Assembly: GCA_902775605.1 (NCBI GenBank) | Contig: CACYNE010000021.1 | Location: 17,956 to 81,955 of the forward strand | Direction of reading: 5' to 3' | Origin: an uncultured Prevotellaceae bacterium | GTDB lineage: Bacteria; Bacteroidota; Bacteroidia; Bacteroidales; Bacteroidaceae | DNA: 64,000 nt | Program-made: the position numbers and the translations under genes | Part shown: positions 7,774 through 16,750 of the stretch, piece after piece | Position numbering within the stretch: the first letter of the stretch is position 1 | Layout: each line of letters starts with the position of its first letter | Notes under the pieces: generated by a model | What the model was told of the DNA's origin: nothing | What the model saw: only the letters and a program-made list of their open reading frames with translations | Database searches by the model: none

Positions 7774-10032
7774 TTACTGCGGGTCAACATCGTAATAGAC
7801 CTGGAGCGACGCATAGCGCTTGTCTTGCAGCATCTGCTGTTGGGCAAGCGCTAAATATTGGCGCACACGTGGCATGTCGATACCCATCTCCAACTTCAAG
7901 ACGATTTTTCTGATGCTCAGCGTCTTCACTCGCGACACGCTGGGTTTGTCTGGTCCCAGCACACGAGTTCCAAACCATTGGCGCAAGCGAGCACCCAACT
8001 CAAGGCCGGCAGTATTCACAACCTCGTCTTTCGAGTGCTTCAGATAGACGTATATCAAACGATAATATGGGGGATAATGGAAAGCCATTCGCTCTTCCGT
8101 CATATGCTGATAGAAAGCATCGTAGTCGTTTCTCACCACCTGCTGAATCACAGGCACGTCGGGACTCTTTGTCTGCAGGACAACCAGTCCGCGGCGCCCC
8201 TTTCTGCCAGCTCGACCGCTCACCTGAGCCATCATCATGAAGGCATGCTCATAGGCACGAAAGTCGGGTTGATTCAACATGGCATCTGCATTGAGGATGC
8301 CCACCACGCTAACTTTGTCGAAGTCAAGGCCCTTACTAATCATCTGCGTACCGATAAGCAGGTTGGTGCGCCCTGCCGAGAAATCTGTTATCAGTCGCTC
8401 ATAAGCATTGCGGGTGCGCGTCGTGTCAAGGTCCATACGAGCCACGCGAGCCTCAGGGAAGATGTCGCGAATCTGGTCCTCAATCTTCTCTGTGCCATAA
8501 CCGCGTCCCTGCAGTTCCTTACTGCCACAGGCGGGACATTGCGTGGGCATCTGATAGGTCATGCCACAGTAATGGCATGTCAGTTGGTTCATCGAGCGGT
8601 GTAGCGTCAGACTCACATCGCAATGCTCACAGCGGGGCACCCAGCCACACTGCTTACACTCAATCATCGGCGCCCAGCCGCGACGATTCTGAAACAGGAT
8701 GGCCTGCTCTCCCCGTTGCAACGCCTCGCGAACATAGCCCAGCAAGACCGGCGAGAAGGGACCTGTCATCATCTTACGTCGCTGCAGGTCGCGTGTATCC
8801 ACGACTTGAATCTCTGGCAGTTCAATACCTTGATAGCGTTCTTTCAACTCCACCAAACCGTACTTTCCCGTCTTGGCGTTGTTATATGACTCCAATGCCG
8901 GCGTCGCCGTACCAAGCAGGGTCTTAGCGCCCAACATAATGGCTGCACTACGGGCATGATAACGGGGCATAGGGTCCTGCTGCTTGTACGACGTCTCATG
9001 TTCCTCGTCCACGATGACAAGTCCCAGTCTTTGGAATGGCAGAAATACGGCACTTCGAGCACCAAGGATAACATCATAGGGATTACTTGATAGTTGCTTC
9101 TGCCATATCTCCACACGCTCCGCATCACTATACTTTGAGTGATAGATACCCAGTCGCTTGCCAAAGACGCGCTGCAGTCGTTGCATCATCTGTACCGTCA
9201 GGGCAATCTCGGGCATCAGAAACAGCACCTGTCGATGCTCGTCAAGTTCGCGCTGAATCAAGTGGATATAAATCTCCGTCTTTCCGCTGGATGTCACGCC
9301 ATGCAGCAGTGTCACCTGTTTCTTCAGAAAAGAGAAGATAATCTTGTTATAGGCTTCCTGTTGTGCGGCATTCAATGACTTGATATGCTCGGGATGTGGT
9401 TCACCGCCATGATTCAGGCGTCCCACCTCCACCTCATAGGTTTCCAGAAGTCCCCGCTTCACCAACTGGTTGATAATCACAAGTGTCGTTTCTGCAACAT
9501 TCATCAGCTCCTCGCGGGTAATCTCCAACACTGGCTCACGACACGTATTGCCTTCGATGGTGTCCCAGCGCGACAACGACAGGTAGGTAACAAACGCCTC
9601 CTGTTGCTTCGGTGCACGCGCCAGCATATTCAGCGCCACATGAAGCGTGGGCTCGTTGCGGTAGTTTTCCGTCAGTCGGATGAAGGTCTCGGTACGAGGT
9701 TTATAGCCTTCCTCTGCCTTTAGTCCTGCAGGGAGGGCCGCCTTATAAACCTCGCCAATAGGTGACATATAATAATCAGAAATCCACTGCCAGAACCTTA
9801 ATTGTCCTGGCAGTAGTATGGGTTGCTCATCTAGCACCGCAGCAATTGGCTTAACCTGATAGTCCTGCGGCTTCTGATGATGAAGTTTTGAGATGATTCC
9901 GACGTAATGCTTATTCCGTCCAAAGGGTACCAATACACGCATCCCCTCACTTACACGCCCGACTTGCTCATCCGGAACAGCATAAGTAAAAAGACTGCCA
10001 AGGGGTACAGGAAGTATTATGTCGGCATACAC
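7774..10032 (-). CDS. priA: Primosomal protein N' (replication restart helicase PriA)
   Basis: The 752-residue product has the PriA order: N-terminal DNA-binding domain (VILPVPLG-like start, here ADIILPVPLGSLFTYAVP), Walker A in HGVTSSGKTEIY, DEEH box in VIVDEEHETSYKQQDP, a helicase C-terminal lobe, and eight Cys of two zinc knuckles in CKQCGWVPRCEHC and CHYCGMTY...CPACGS. It reloads the replicative helicase at stalled forks. It is the last gene of the long minus-strand run, 12 bp after the beta-barrel gene, an unusual location for a replication gene but with no sign of transfer. Confidence 0.95.
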   Translation of the reverse strand: MYADIILPVPLGSLFTYAVPDEQVGRVSEGMRVLVPFGRNKHYVGIISKLHHQKPQDYQVKPIAAVLDEQPILLPGQLRFWQWISDYYMSPIGEVYKAALPAGLKAEEGYKPRTETFIRLTENYRNEPTLHVALNMLARAPKQQEAFVTYLSLSRWDTIEGNTCREPVLEITREELMNVAETTLVIINQLVKRGLLETYEVEVGRLNHGGEPHPEHIKSLNAAQQEAYNKIIFSFLKKQVTLLHGVTSSGKTEIYIHLIQRELDEHRQVLFLMPEIALTVQMMQRLQRVFGKRLGIYHSKYSDAERVEIWQKQLSSNPYDVILGARSAVFLPFQRLGLVIVDEEHETSYKQQDPMPRYHARSAAIMLGAKTLLGTATPALESYNNAKTGKYGLVELKERYQGIELPEIQVVDTRDLQRRKMMTGPFSPVLLGYVREALQRGEQAILFQNRRGWAPMIECKQCGWVPRCEHCDVSLTLHRSMNQLTCHYCGMTYQMPTQCPACGSKELQGRGYGTEKIEDQIRDIFPEARVARMDLDTTRTRNAYERLITDFSAGRTNLLIGTQMISKGLDFDKVSVVGILNADAMLNQPDFRAYEHAFMMMAQVSGRAGRKGRRGLVVLQTKSPDVPVIQQVVRNDYDAFYQHMTEERMAFHYPPYYRLIYVYLKHSKDEVVNTAGLELGARLRQWFGTRVLGPDKPSVSRVKTLSIRKIVLKLEMGIDMPRVRQYLALAQQQMLQDKRYASLQVYYDVDPQ

Positions 10033-10044
10033 GCGCTTAACAAA

Positions 10045-10719
10045 TTAGAAATAGATGGCAGCAGACACTTGAAACGCATTGGTCTTAACGTCTGACTTAC
10101 CCAGATTATTCTTAATGTTTCCTGCAGCATCAATTACGTTGGTATCCACATCTGCTGTCTTGCCCAGGGGAATATTATAGACAGCACCCACTTCAAGATG
10201 CTTCAGCAGGCAAAAACCTACGCCGAGATTCAGACTCAGTGTTGACTTCTTGAGCTGGAACGTATTGCTGGCTTGATTGGAAGTGCCACTAACCACGCCT
10301 TCTGCATCTTTCCAAGAGAGATGTGCATCACCCACATTAAAGCCGAACTGAGGACCAGCAGCCAGATAGAAGCTGGCAAAACTGCCCAGGCCCAGATTAT
10401 AGCGCAAGTTGAGAGGAACATAGACATACTGCTGCTTCACCGTTTCACCAGCAATCTTGCCTTCGCGCTGGTCATAGAAGACTGACAGGTCAGCACCGAT
10501 GCCTATCAAGGTAGATAACTTCAAGGTGGGGCCGATGTACCAGCCGTTCTTGTTCTCTTTACCCATATCATAAAGAGACTCTGCCGTTGAGTTCTGGTCA
10601 ATCTTCATGTCGGTGAGGTTAAGACCACCCTTGATACCGAACTTCAAACTCTGAGCCTGTCCTGGTGTGGCAACAAACATTGCCATGGCTACTAAAACTG
10701 CGCCAAATAACTTCTTCAT
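10045..10719 (-). CDS. Outer membrane beta-barrel protein (PorT family)
   Basis: The start is placed at the ATG at 10719, which gives a signal peptide (MKKLFGAVLVAMAMFVATPGQA) and a 224-residue product; the longer frame to 10779 would run into porN. The mature start LKFGIKGGLNLTDMKID and alternating strands ending in AFQVSAAIYF are typical of the small eight-stranded barrels grouped as PorT/OMP_b-brl_2. PorT itself is needed for T9SS in Porphyromonas gingivalis, and the position directly after porN is suggestive. Paralogues are numerous, so orthology to PorT is not shown. Confidence 0.75.
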   Translation of the reverse strand: MKKLFGAVLVAMAMFVATPGQAQSLKFGIKGGLNLTDMKIDQNSTAESLYDMGKENKNGWYIGPTLKLSTLIGIGADLSVFYDQREGKIAGETVKQQYVYVPLNLRYNLGLGSFASFYLAAGPQFGFNVGDAHLSWKDAEGVVSGTSNQASNTFQLKKSTLSLNLGVGFCLLKHLEVGAVYNIPLGKTADVDTNVIDAAGNIKNNLGKSDVKTNAFQVSAAIYF

Positions 10720-10750
10720 AATCAATTGCGTTTTTGCGTTATGCTTTATA

Positions 10751-11797
10751 TTAATGTCTTTCTCTGCGAACAGACACACGGGGTGCAGCAGAACTGCTTG
10801 AAGAAGAACTGCTGCTCTTGGCCTTTGCAGTCTTGGTACGTGTCTGTCGTTTCTGCTTTGCAGCAGCCTTCACTTGCTTAGGATCATTATTCGCAATGCT
10901 GTCCAGTGAGTCGCGCTTTGCCTTATCACCAAAGATATTATTGCGGAAAGCCTCCAACTCGGCCTCAATACGCTTCTGTTCTGCCGTCAACTTGGTAGAG
11001 TCCTCACCGGCAATTTGAACCAGTGTCTTACCCAGCATATTCGTGGTCTTATAGATCTTACCCTTATAGCGGTTCAGCGTAAAGTAATCATCGAGGGTCA
11101 TCGTGGCAGCATTGTTCTTGTCACTGGTCATCACCGACTGGCGACTCAGGTATGGTTCCACCTCAGAATACTTCACCCAGAACAAAGGCAACTTCATGGC
11201 ATCACCTCCAAAGTCGTCCTCACGCATCATGACAGGACAAAGAGCCAAAGGCTTGATATGGAATGAAGAGTTGGCCTGATCATAATAGGCACTCTCCTTC
11301 AGATAGTAAGCCTTCACCTCAGAAGAAGGGATATCGCTGTTTTCAACCTGAATCTTACCGTTCTTTTCCTCATAGAAAATATGATAGTTATCCAGGATGG
11401 TCTTGATGTCAACTTTGGCAGAAGCCTCCAGCACCTCATTACCGTCCAGGTTGTACTCATAGACAGGGATATAGCCGTTCAGCGCCAACTTGAAGATATA
11501 GGTAAACAGATTCATCTGCTTGCCGATAGGCTCCACAGGATAGTAGAGACCTGAGTTCATCTCGTCTTCGAGATTAATCTCTCGATAGATGTCACGACGC
11601 CACACCACATCCTCTGGCATATCAAGTGCCGTGGGATACATAATACGCATACGTTCCGTCATACCCTGCGTATTATTCTGTTGCTGCTGCTTTTGCTGGG
11701 TAGGAATAGTCCCCTGCTGGGTGCGACTCTTCTTGGGCTGTGCGGTCACCGAACCTGCAGCCAGCGTTATCATCAAAAAGAACAATAGTCTCTTCAT
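10751..11797 (-). CDS. porN: T9SS ring protein PorN/GldN
   Basis: The 348-residue protein has a signal peptide (MKRLLFFLMITLAAGSVTA), a Gln-rich linker, and the conserved GldN/PorN core beginning near MYPTALDMPEDVVWRRDIYR and running through PVEPIGKQMNLFTYIFKLAL and MMREDDFGG to a helical C-terminus. PorN is periplasmic and forms the large outer-membrane-associated ring with the lipoprotein PorK. The C-terminal tail is basic and contains a run of nine serines before the end. The gene follows porM by 16 bp. Confidence 0.93.
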   Translation of the reverse strand: MKRLLFFLMITLAAGSVTAQPKKSRTQQGTIPTQQKQQQQNNTQGMTERMRIMYPTALDMPEDVVWRRDIYREINLEDEMNSGLYYPVEPIGKQMNLFTYIFKLALNGYIPVYEYNLDGNEVLEASAKVDIKTILDNYHIFYEEKNGKIQVENSDIPSSEVKAYYLKESAYYDQANSSFHIKPLALCPVMMREDDFGGDAMKLPLFWVKYSEVEPYLSRQSVMTSDKNNAATMTLDDYFTLNRYKGKIYKTTNMLGKTLVQIAGEDSTKLTAEQKRIEAELEAFRNNIFGDKAKRDSLDSIANNDPKQVKAAAKQKRQTRTKTAKAKSSSSSSSSSAAPRVSVRRERH

Positions 11798-11813
11798 AAT
11801 TATCTATTTTCTG

Positions 11814-13373
11814 TTATTTCACAATGATTTCTATCGGGGTCTTCAGCGTACGCTGGATACCGTCAGGACCTATCGCCACAACATTCGAGATGTAGAAACG
11901 GCGGTTGCGGGCCAACTTACGGAAGGTATCTTTCTGACGAGCAGAGAATCTATCGCCATCACCTGCCATCAGAACGGACTCACCCATATTGCCTGAGAAG
12001 ACAGTCTCAAACGAGAGCACACGGAAGCCAATATCCAGGATACCGTCATCGATAGCAGCACCGATACCTTCAACGCCTATCAAGCTACCCTTAGCCAATC
12101 CACCACCTCTGAAGCGCAAAGGATTACCCTTCTCGTCCTTCATATCTATATAAGGTGTAGGATCTGGCAGACGACGCACGCGGAACGAGAACTGTCCCAT
12201 CTGCTGCGGACGTCCGGTATTCGTTGAGATAACCGTAATCGTTGCATTCTCACCAATCTTTGACGGACGGGCGATATACTTGCCAGGACCCGTAGGCGTC
12301 AGTGTGCCGTTGGTCATCGTTGCCGAGATCTTATTTAGAGGCACGCCAGGCACTGAGATACTGATGGGATTTGAATAGCCTGCATACAGCATATTCATCA
12401 GGTCGGCCGATACGGTTGCACTGGGATCAACCACCGTATACTTCTGAGAGAAGTCGCGACGGATGGCATCACCATTACCATTAGTTGTCTGGATATAGCC
12501 CGACAAGGTGAAGTCGCCAGTACGTCCGCAAACAGTCTCATAGAGGCCGTCCGTCAGGTCAACCTTCTGATTATTAATAAAGATTTCCGGCACCTGTGTG
12601 GTGTCCACAGCAGCCATCACGATATGAGCCGAGAACTTATCACCACGAACGATGGTCTGAGAATTGGGAATCACGAAAGCGTTGAGCGCATTCACACGGA
12701 TATCCTTCACGTCAATGTTCTGTACCAATGTGTGCAGCACCTCTTTCTCGGCATTGCGTACATCACTCTGCAACTTTGACAGCAGTGTGACGGCAGCGGC
12801 TGCCGGCATCGATTCAAACATATACTCCTGCCAGTTCTTGCCCAGTCCTGTAGAGGGAACATCCGTAGTCAGGTCACTGGCAATACGACGCTGCTGATCT
12901 TTGTCATCCACCATCTTGAGGATACCCTCACGATAGTTTTCTATAGCCTGCTTCAACTCGCCACCGCGTCCGCGTCCAGGAGCCAGCATCACTTGGTTAG
13001 CAGCTTCCAGGTCTTCCTTGTTCACAATATTTGCAGGATTACCTTCGGCACCATCAGCCTCCTGAGCAATAGCCAATTTCAACTCAGCAGCCAAGTTATA
13101 GAGAGAGTCACTTGAACGTTTTACGAGCTGTGCCTTATCATACCACTCCTTCACCTTCTGAGGGTTGGCTTTCATCTGCTGATCAAAGTCGTCATATATG
13201 GCCAGATTCTCCTTCGCTGCATTCTCGGTGGTGCGCTTCAAACTCTCCTCCACGATGGAGAAGCCGTTGAGCACCTCGTTCGAGACATTCAGCGCAAGCA
13301 TAGCCATCAAGACGACATACATCAGGTTTATCATCTTCTGGCGCGGAGATACGGGTCTTTTCTTAATCGCCAT
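11814..13373 (-). CDS. porM: T9SS motor shaft protein PorM/GldM
   Basis: This 519-residue protein has one N-terminal transmembrane helix (MINLMYVVLMAMLALNVS) followed by a long periplasmic part: a helical domain to about residue 220 and three beta-domains. Family landmarks are SNEVLNGF, GRGRGGELKQAIE and the C-terminal GVEGIGAAIDDGILDIGFRV. PorM dimers span the periplasm and pass proton-motive rotation from PorL to the PorK-PorN ring. Length matches P. gingivalis PorM. It sits between porL (35 bp) and porN (16 bp). Confidence 0.95.
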   Translation of the reverse strand: MAIKKRPVSPRQKMINLMYVVLMAMLALNVSNEVLNGFSIVEESLKRTTENAAKENLAIYDDFDQQMKANPQKVKEWYDKAQLVKRSSDSLYNLAAELKLAIAQEADGAEGNPANIVNKEDLEAANQVMLAPGRGRGGELKQAIENYREGILKMVDDKDQQRRIASDLTTDVPSTGLGKNWQEYMFESMPAAAAVTLLSKLQSDVRNAEKEVLHTLVQNIDVKDIRVNALNAFVIPNSQTIVRGDKFSAHIVMAAVDTTQVPEIFINNQKVDLTDGLYETVCGRTGDFTLSGYIQTTNGNGDAIRRDFSQKYTVVDPSATVSADLMNMLYAGYSNPISISVPGVPLNKISATMTNGTLTPTGPGKYIARPSKIGENATITVISTNTGRPQQMGQFSFRVRRLPDPTPYIDMKDEKGNPLRFRGGGLAKGSLIGVEGIGAAIDDGILDIGFRVLSFETVFSGNMGESVLMAGDGDRFSARQKDTFRKLARNRRFYISNVVAIGPDGIQRTLKTPIEIIVK

Positions 13374-13408
13374 AACTATTATTCTTCTTTCTAGTTATTC
13401 TAGATTCT

Positions 13409-14212
13409 CTATGGTTGCGGTGCCACCTTCGGCATATTCACCGTCATAGCCTCAATCATACGCGTATAAATCTTGTTGAGCTCTGCAATCTGCTCGGCCA
13501 TACGACGACTCTGCTCGTTAATCTGGTCAATGGTACCAATCTGCTGTGAGGCACCCTTCAACTGCATCTCATAAACGCGGGTGATACCCGTCAGCGTACG
13601 GTTCAGGTTCTCCATCTCCTCGCTGTCGCGTGTCAGACGTTCGCTCTGTTCAGCCACCTTCTGGAGGGTCTCGGTGAGTTTCTTCAACTGCTCCACATAA
13701 CCAGTTGTAGCCTCTTCCATCTCAGCAGGATCGATCTCAGGCAACTCGGGCTGTGTGCCACCAATGACACCGCCGACAACGCCGCCACCGATGATACCAC
13801 CACCAACGACAGTTGTGCCAGACTCAGCAGCAAGACCTTCCGAAGATGGTGAGCCGCCACCGATAACGATGGTACCGCCACCAGCTACTCCAGATATTCC
13901 AGAAACGCCAGAAACACCAGAAGCATCAGTCATCTCTACTTCGCCATCCACATGCGTGGGCAGTTCCATGCCATCGGCTGTCTTGTCAAACGGACGATCG
14001 AAGGCGGCAATAAAGAACACAAACACCTCGGTACCCATACCGATAAACAGCATCAGGTTGGCACCCGGCAGGTGAGTCAACTTGAAGAGTGTACCAAGAA
14101 TCACGATTGAGGCACCCCAGCTGTAGGCATAGTTCATGAACGTCTGCCCGGGGACACTATCCAGCCACTTCTGCAAGCGGTATATGACATTGAATTTGCT
14201 ATACTGTGTCAT
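13409..14212 (-). CDS. porL: T9SS motor protein PorL/GldL
   Basis: The 267-residue inner-membrane protein has two transmembrane helices near residues 28-75, with the conserved Glu inside the second (FIGMGTEVFVFFIAAFDRP), needed for proton-driven rotation. A cytoplasmic coiled coil follows (VEQLKKLTETLQKVAEQ, then the conserved LNRTLTGITRVYEMQLK). Between the two lies an unusually long Gly/Ser/Val-rich insert of about 60 residues (SGVSGVSGISGVAGGG and GGGIIGGGVVGG) that is not part of the usual architecture I know. It may be a flexible linker. It is positioned 49 bp after porK. Confidence 0.92.
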   Translation of the reverse strand: MTQYSKFNVIYRLQKWLDSVPGQTFMNYAYSWGASIVILGTLFKLTHLPGANLMLFIGMGTEVFVFFIAAFDRPFDKTADGMELPTHVDGEVEMTDASGVSGVSGISGVAGGGTIVIGGGSPSSEGLAAESGTTVVGGGIIGGGVVGGVIGGTQPELPEIDPAEMEEATTGYVEQLKKLTETLQKVAEQSERLTRDSEEMENLNRTLTGITRVYEMQLKGASQQIGTIDQINEQSRRMAEQIAELNKIYTRMIEAMTVNMPKVAPQP

Positions 14213-14261
14213 TATGATGAGCGTTTTTTCGTTATTACGTTGTGACTTTATTCGTCACTTG

Positions 14262-15731
14262 TTATTTTCTTGTTTTCTTTGTCGAAGCCTTCACGGGACG
14301 AACCTTCTCGCTACTGGTGTTAGCCAACGAACGCACGCAACGGAAACCGATGAACGAACGAGGCTGATTCTGATATTCACTGCTACGCCATGCGGAGCGG
14401 ATATAGCTTTCGGGGTCTTTCCACGAACCGCCACGCACACTCTTCTTCTTTAATCGATAGGGATCCTCCAAAGCAGCATTATACTTCAACTGTGGATTGA
14501 TATCGTTCATGGCATCAACACCTGCCTCAGTATAGATAGTCGAGGTCCATTCTGCCACATTACCAGCCATATCAAACAGGCCATTGCTGTTGGCGCTATA
14601 GATACCCACCTTCGATGTAATCAGGTTTCCATCCTTGGTGTAATTACCATTATCAGGCTTGAAGTTCGCATAGAAGCAGCCCTTACCACTGGCCACATCC
14701 TCATTGGCCCAAGGGAACTCGTTTTGATCCTTACCACGGGCAGCATACTCCCATTCAGCCTCTGTTGGCAGACGATAGCGCTGCACATAGCGAGCAGCAG
14801 GACCAAGGCCCTTCAACAGGAACTCCGTGCGCCAAGCGCAGAAGGCATTAGCCTGTTCCCAAGTAACACCCACCACGGGATAGTCGTTATAGGCTGCATT
14901 CGAGAAGTAGTTACGCATATAAGTCTCGTTGTCAGCATTGGGGAAGTCGTTCACCCAGCACGTGGTGTCAGGATAGATATTGACGATATACGTATTGAGG
15001 AAGTCCCACGGACCTGTCAACTCGCGGTTGATGGTCTGACGCACGATGCGACCCTCGTCATCAACAAAAGCGGTGTCCTTAGAAATCATCACCTTGTCAT
15101 CAGGATTCACAGCGATGTCGGTATTCAAGTTACGCTCTGCGGGATTAATACGGTTGCGACGCAGAGCGGCTGCCGTATAGTCATATACCTCATAGCGATA
15201 GTTCATCTGACTGGCATCGAGCATTTTTTCGCCTGTCACAGGATTGGTGACATACACGCTCTCAATAGCACGGCGCTCGTCTTCGTTCGGTTTACGAGGC
15301 AGAGCCTTCTTCCAGTTCAGATGAGCCTTGATAAGGTTACCGTCCTTGTCTTCCTCATCCTCAATCTTATAGCTCTCGTCACCGCCGTAGTTCGGGTCGG
15401 CCAAGCGCTCGCGAATGATGGAGTCGCGCACATAGTTCACAAACTGACGATACTCAGAGTTTGTAATCTCTGTATCGTCCATCCAGAAGCCCTCTACCGA
15501 GATGTCGCGAACAGGGGTTTGCTTGCCCCACAGCGAATCTTGAGTTTCCAGGCCCATACGCAAATGACCACGTTTAATGAGCACCATGCCATAAGGAGCA
15601 GGTTCTGAGAAGCCCTTTCCGCTGGCGCCCGTCAGTTCTCCGCCATTGGCGGTAGCCTCTTTGCCGCCGAAGCAACTCGTCAGTACGAGTGCCACAGCCA
15701 GGCAAGATCCTATAATCAACTGTTTCTTCAT
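14262..15731 (-). CDS. porK: T9SS lipoprotein PorK/GldK
   Basis: The 489-residue product has a lipoprotein signal with lipobox LTSC (Cys near residue 20) and a formylglycine-generating-enzyme-like (SUMF1) fold: PAPYGMVLIKRGHLRMG at the start, PVVGVTWEQANAFCAWR, RLPTEAEWEYAARG, GNVAEWTSTIY and VRGGSWKDPESYIRSAWR. PorK is an outer membrane lipoprotein that builds the periplasmic ring with PorN; it is not expected to be an enzyme. It lies 8 bp after porP and 49 bp before porL, the standard order. Confidence 0.95.
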   Translation of the reverse strand: MKKQLIIGSCLAVALVLTSCFGGKEATANGGELTGASGKGFSEPAPYGMVLIKRGHLRMGLETQDSLWGKQTPVRDISVEGFWMDDTEITNSEYRQFVNYVRDSIIRERLADPNYGGDESYKIEDEEDKDGNLIKAHLNWKKALPRKPNEDERRAIESVYVTNPVTGEKMLDASQMNYRYEVYDYTAAALRRNRINPAERNLNTDIAVNPDDKVMISKDTAFVDDEGRIVRQTINRELTGPWDFLNTYIVNIYPDTTCWVNDFPNADNETYMRNYFSNAAYNDYPVVGVTWEQANAFCAWRTEFLLKGLGPAARYVQRYRLPTEAEWEYAARGKDQNEFPWANEDVASGKGCFYANFKPDNGNYTKDGNLITSKVGIYSANSNGLFDMAGNVAEWTSTIYTEAGVDAMNDINPQLKYNAALEDPYRLKKKSVRGGSWKDPESYIRSAWRSSEYQNQPRSFIGFRCVRSLANTSSEKVRPVKASTKKTRK

Positions 15732-15739
15732 ATGCTCGT

Positions 15740-16750
15740 TTATAATAATCTCACACTTTGATGACGGTTACGTCCCTTCTTGGTGAAGTTGACGTCCGTC
15801 TGATATCCCACGAACAACTCGTGTCCGCCATTTCCCAAACTCTGTACGGTGGTGTTGTATTCGTAACTATAACCAAACATCACACCATGGAACTTTCCGC
15901 CTACATAGACCGTGATAGAGTTCGTAGGACTATATCCTGCGCCCACATACATCAGTTTTTGCTCATAGCTATAGGTCAGGCGGGTGGTTATGTCGGCTCT
16001 GTAGCCAACGCCGTCAGTACGTCCCATAACAGAGGGCTGTATTGTTAAGAACGGATTTTTCAGCCGAATATTGCATCCAGCAGTAAAATAATATGCAGGA
16101 TCGACGTCTAATTCGTTTGTTTCACCAATTTCAACACGTGGAGACAGGATATGTTGCATTGACATTCCCGCATACCACGACTTGTGTTGGTAATACAGGC
16201 CAGCATTCAAATCGAAGGCCGTTCCTGTGACATCACCCGTAGGCAAGGCCAAGTCACCTGCATCATTAAATTCCAGCTGCGAACCTTTCAGATTCTCACT
16301 CAGCATCACTGGCTGAACACCAATACTCAAGGTTCCTCCCAGCAGTTTTATCTTGGGTGCATACATCACCGAGAACTTCTTATGCGAGAACACGCCGATA
16401 TCATCGTTCACTAACTGTGCACCCAAGCCATGAACCATACCCAACAACTGGAAAGGCATATCGGCCGAGAGATACATGGTCTTAGGATTATGTTCAAAGC
16501 CCACCAGCGACATGTTATAGGCACCCACCACATTCATTTTGTTCTGTTTACCCACGGCAGCAGGGTTATAGGCTGCCTCCATCGCCCAGTAGTGACTGAA
16601 CGACGGATCATACTGAGCCAACATCTCTATCGATGCCGTCAGTAGCAGAGCCAATATCCATAGCTTTCGCCTTAACACATTATTAATAACGCACAAACTG
16701 CATATTTTATTATAAAAGAGGTGAGTATTTTGTTTCATTCCATCTGTCAT
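15740..16750 (-). CDS. porP: T9SS outer membrane protein PorP/SprF
   Basis: This protein of up to 336 residues belongs to the PorP/SprF family of outer membrane barrels. The mature start after MLAQ is YDPSFSHYW, followed by NPAAVGKQNKMNVVGAYNMS and a barrel ending with VGYQTDVNFTKKGRN. The annotated ATG at 16750 overlaps the stop of the ABC gene by 4 bp; an alternative ATG lies at 16738. Both leave an unusually long N-region before the hydrophobic stretch WILALLLTASIEM, so the real start may be a later non-ATG codon. PorP links the secretion ring to the cell surface or substrates. Confidence 0.9.
   Translation of the reverse strand: MTDGMKQNTHLFYNKICSLCVINNVLRRKLWILALLLTASIEMLAQYDPSFSHYWAMEAAYNPAAVGKQNKMNVVGAYNMSLVGFEHNPKTMYLSADMPFQLLGMVHGLGAQLVNDDIGVFSHKKFSVMYAPKIKLLGGTLSIGVQPVMLSENLKGSQLEFNDAGDLALPTGDVTGTAFDLNAGLYYQHKSWYAGMSMQHILSPRVEIGETNELDVDPAYYFTAGCNIRLKNPFLTIQPSVMGRTDGVGYRADITTRLTYSYEQKLMYVGAGYSPTNSITVYVGGKFHGVMFGYSYEYNTTVQSLGNGGHELFVGYQTDVNFTKKGRNRHQSVRLL

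Noticed and set aside
7858-8604. Long open frame on the plus strand opposite priA
   Set aside because: It lies wholly antisense to a complete priA gene, matches no family and has no promoter.
14724-15608. 294-codon open frame opposite porK
   Set aside because: It is a shadow of the porK coding sequence, with an implausible composition rich in Ile, His and Val.
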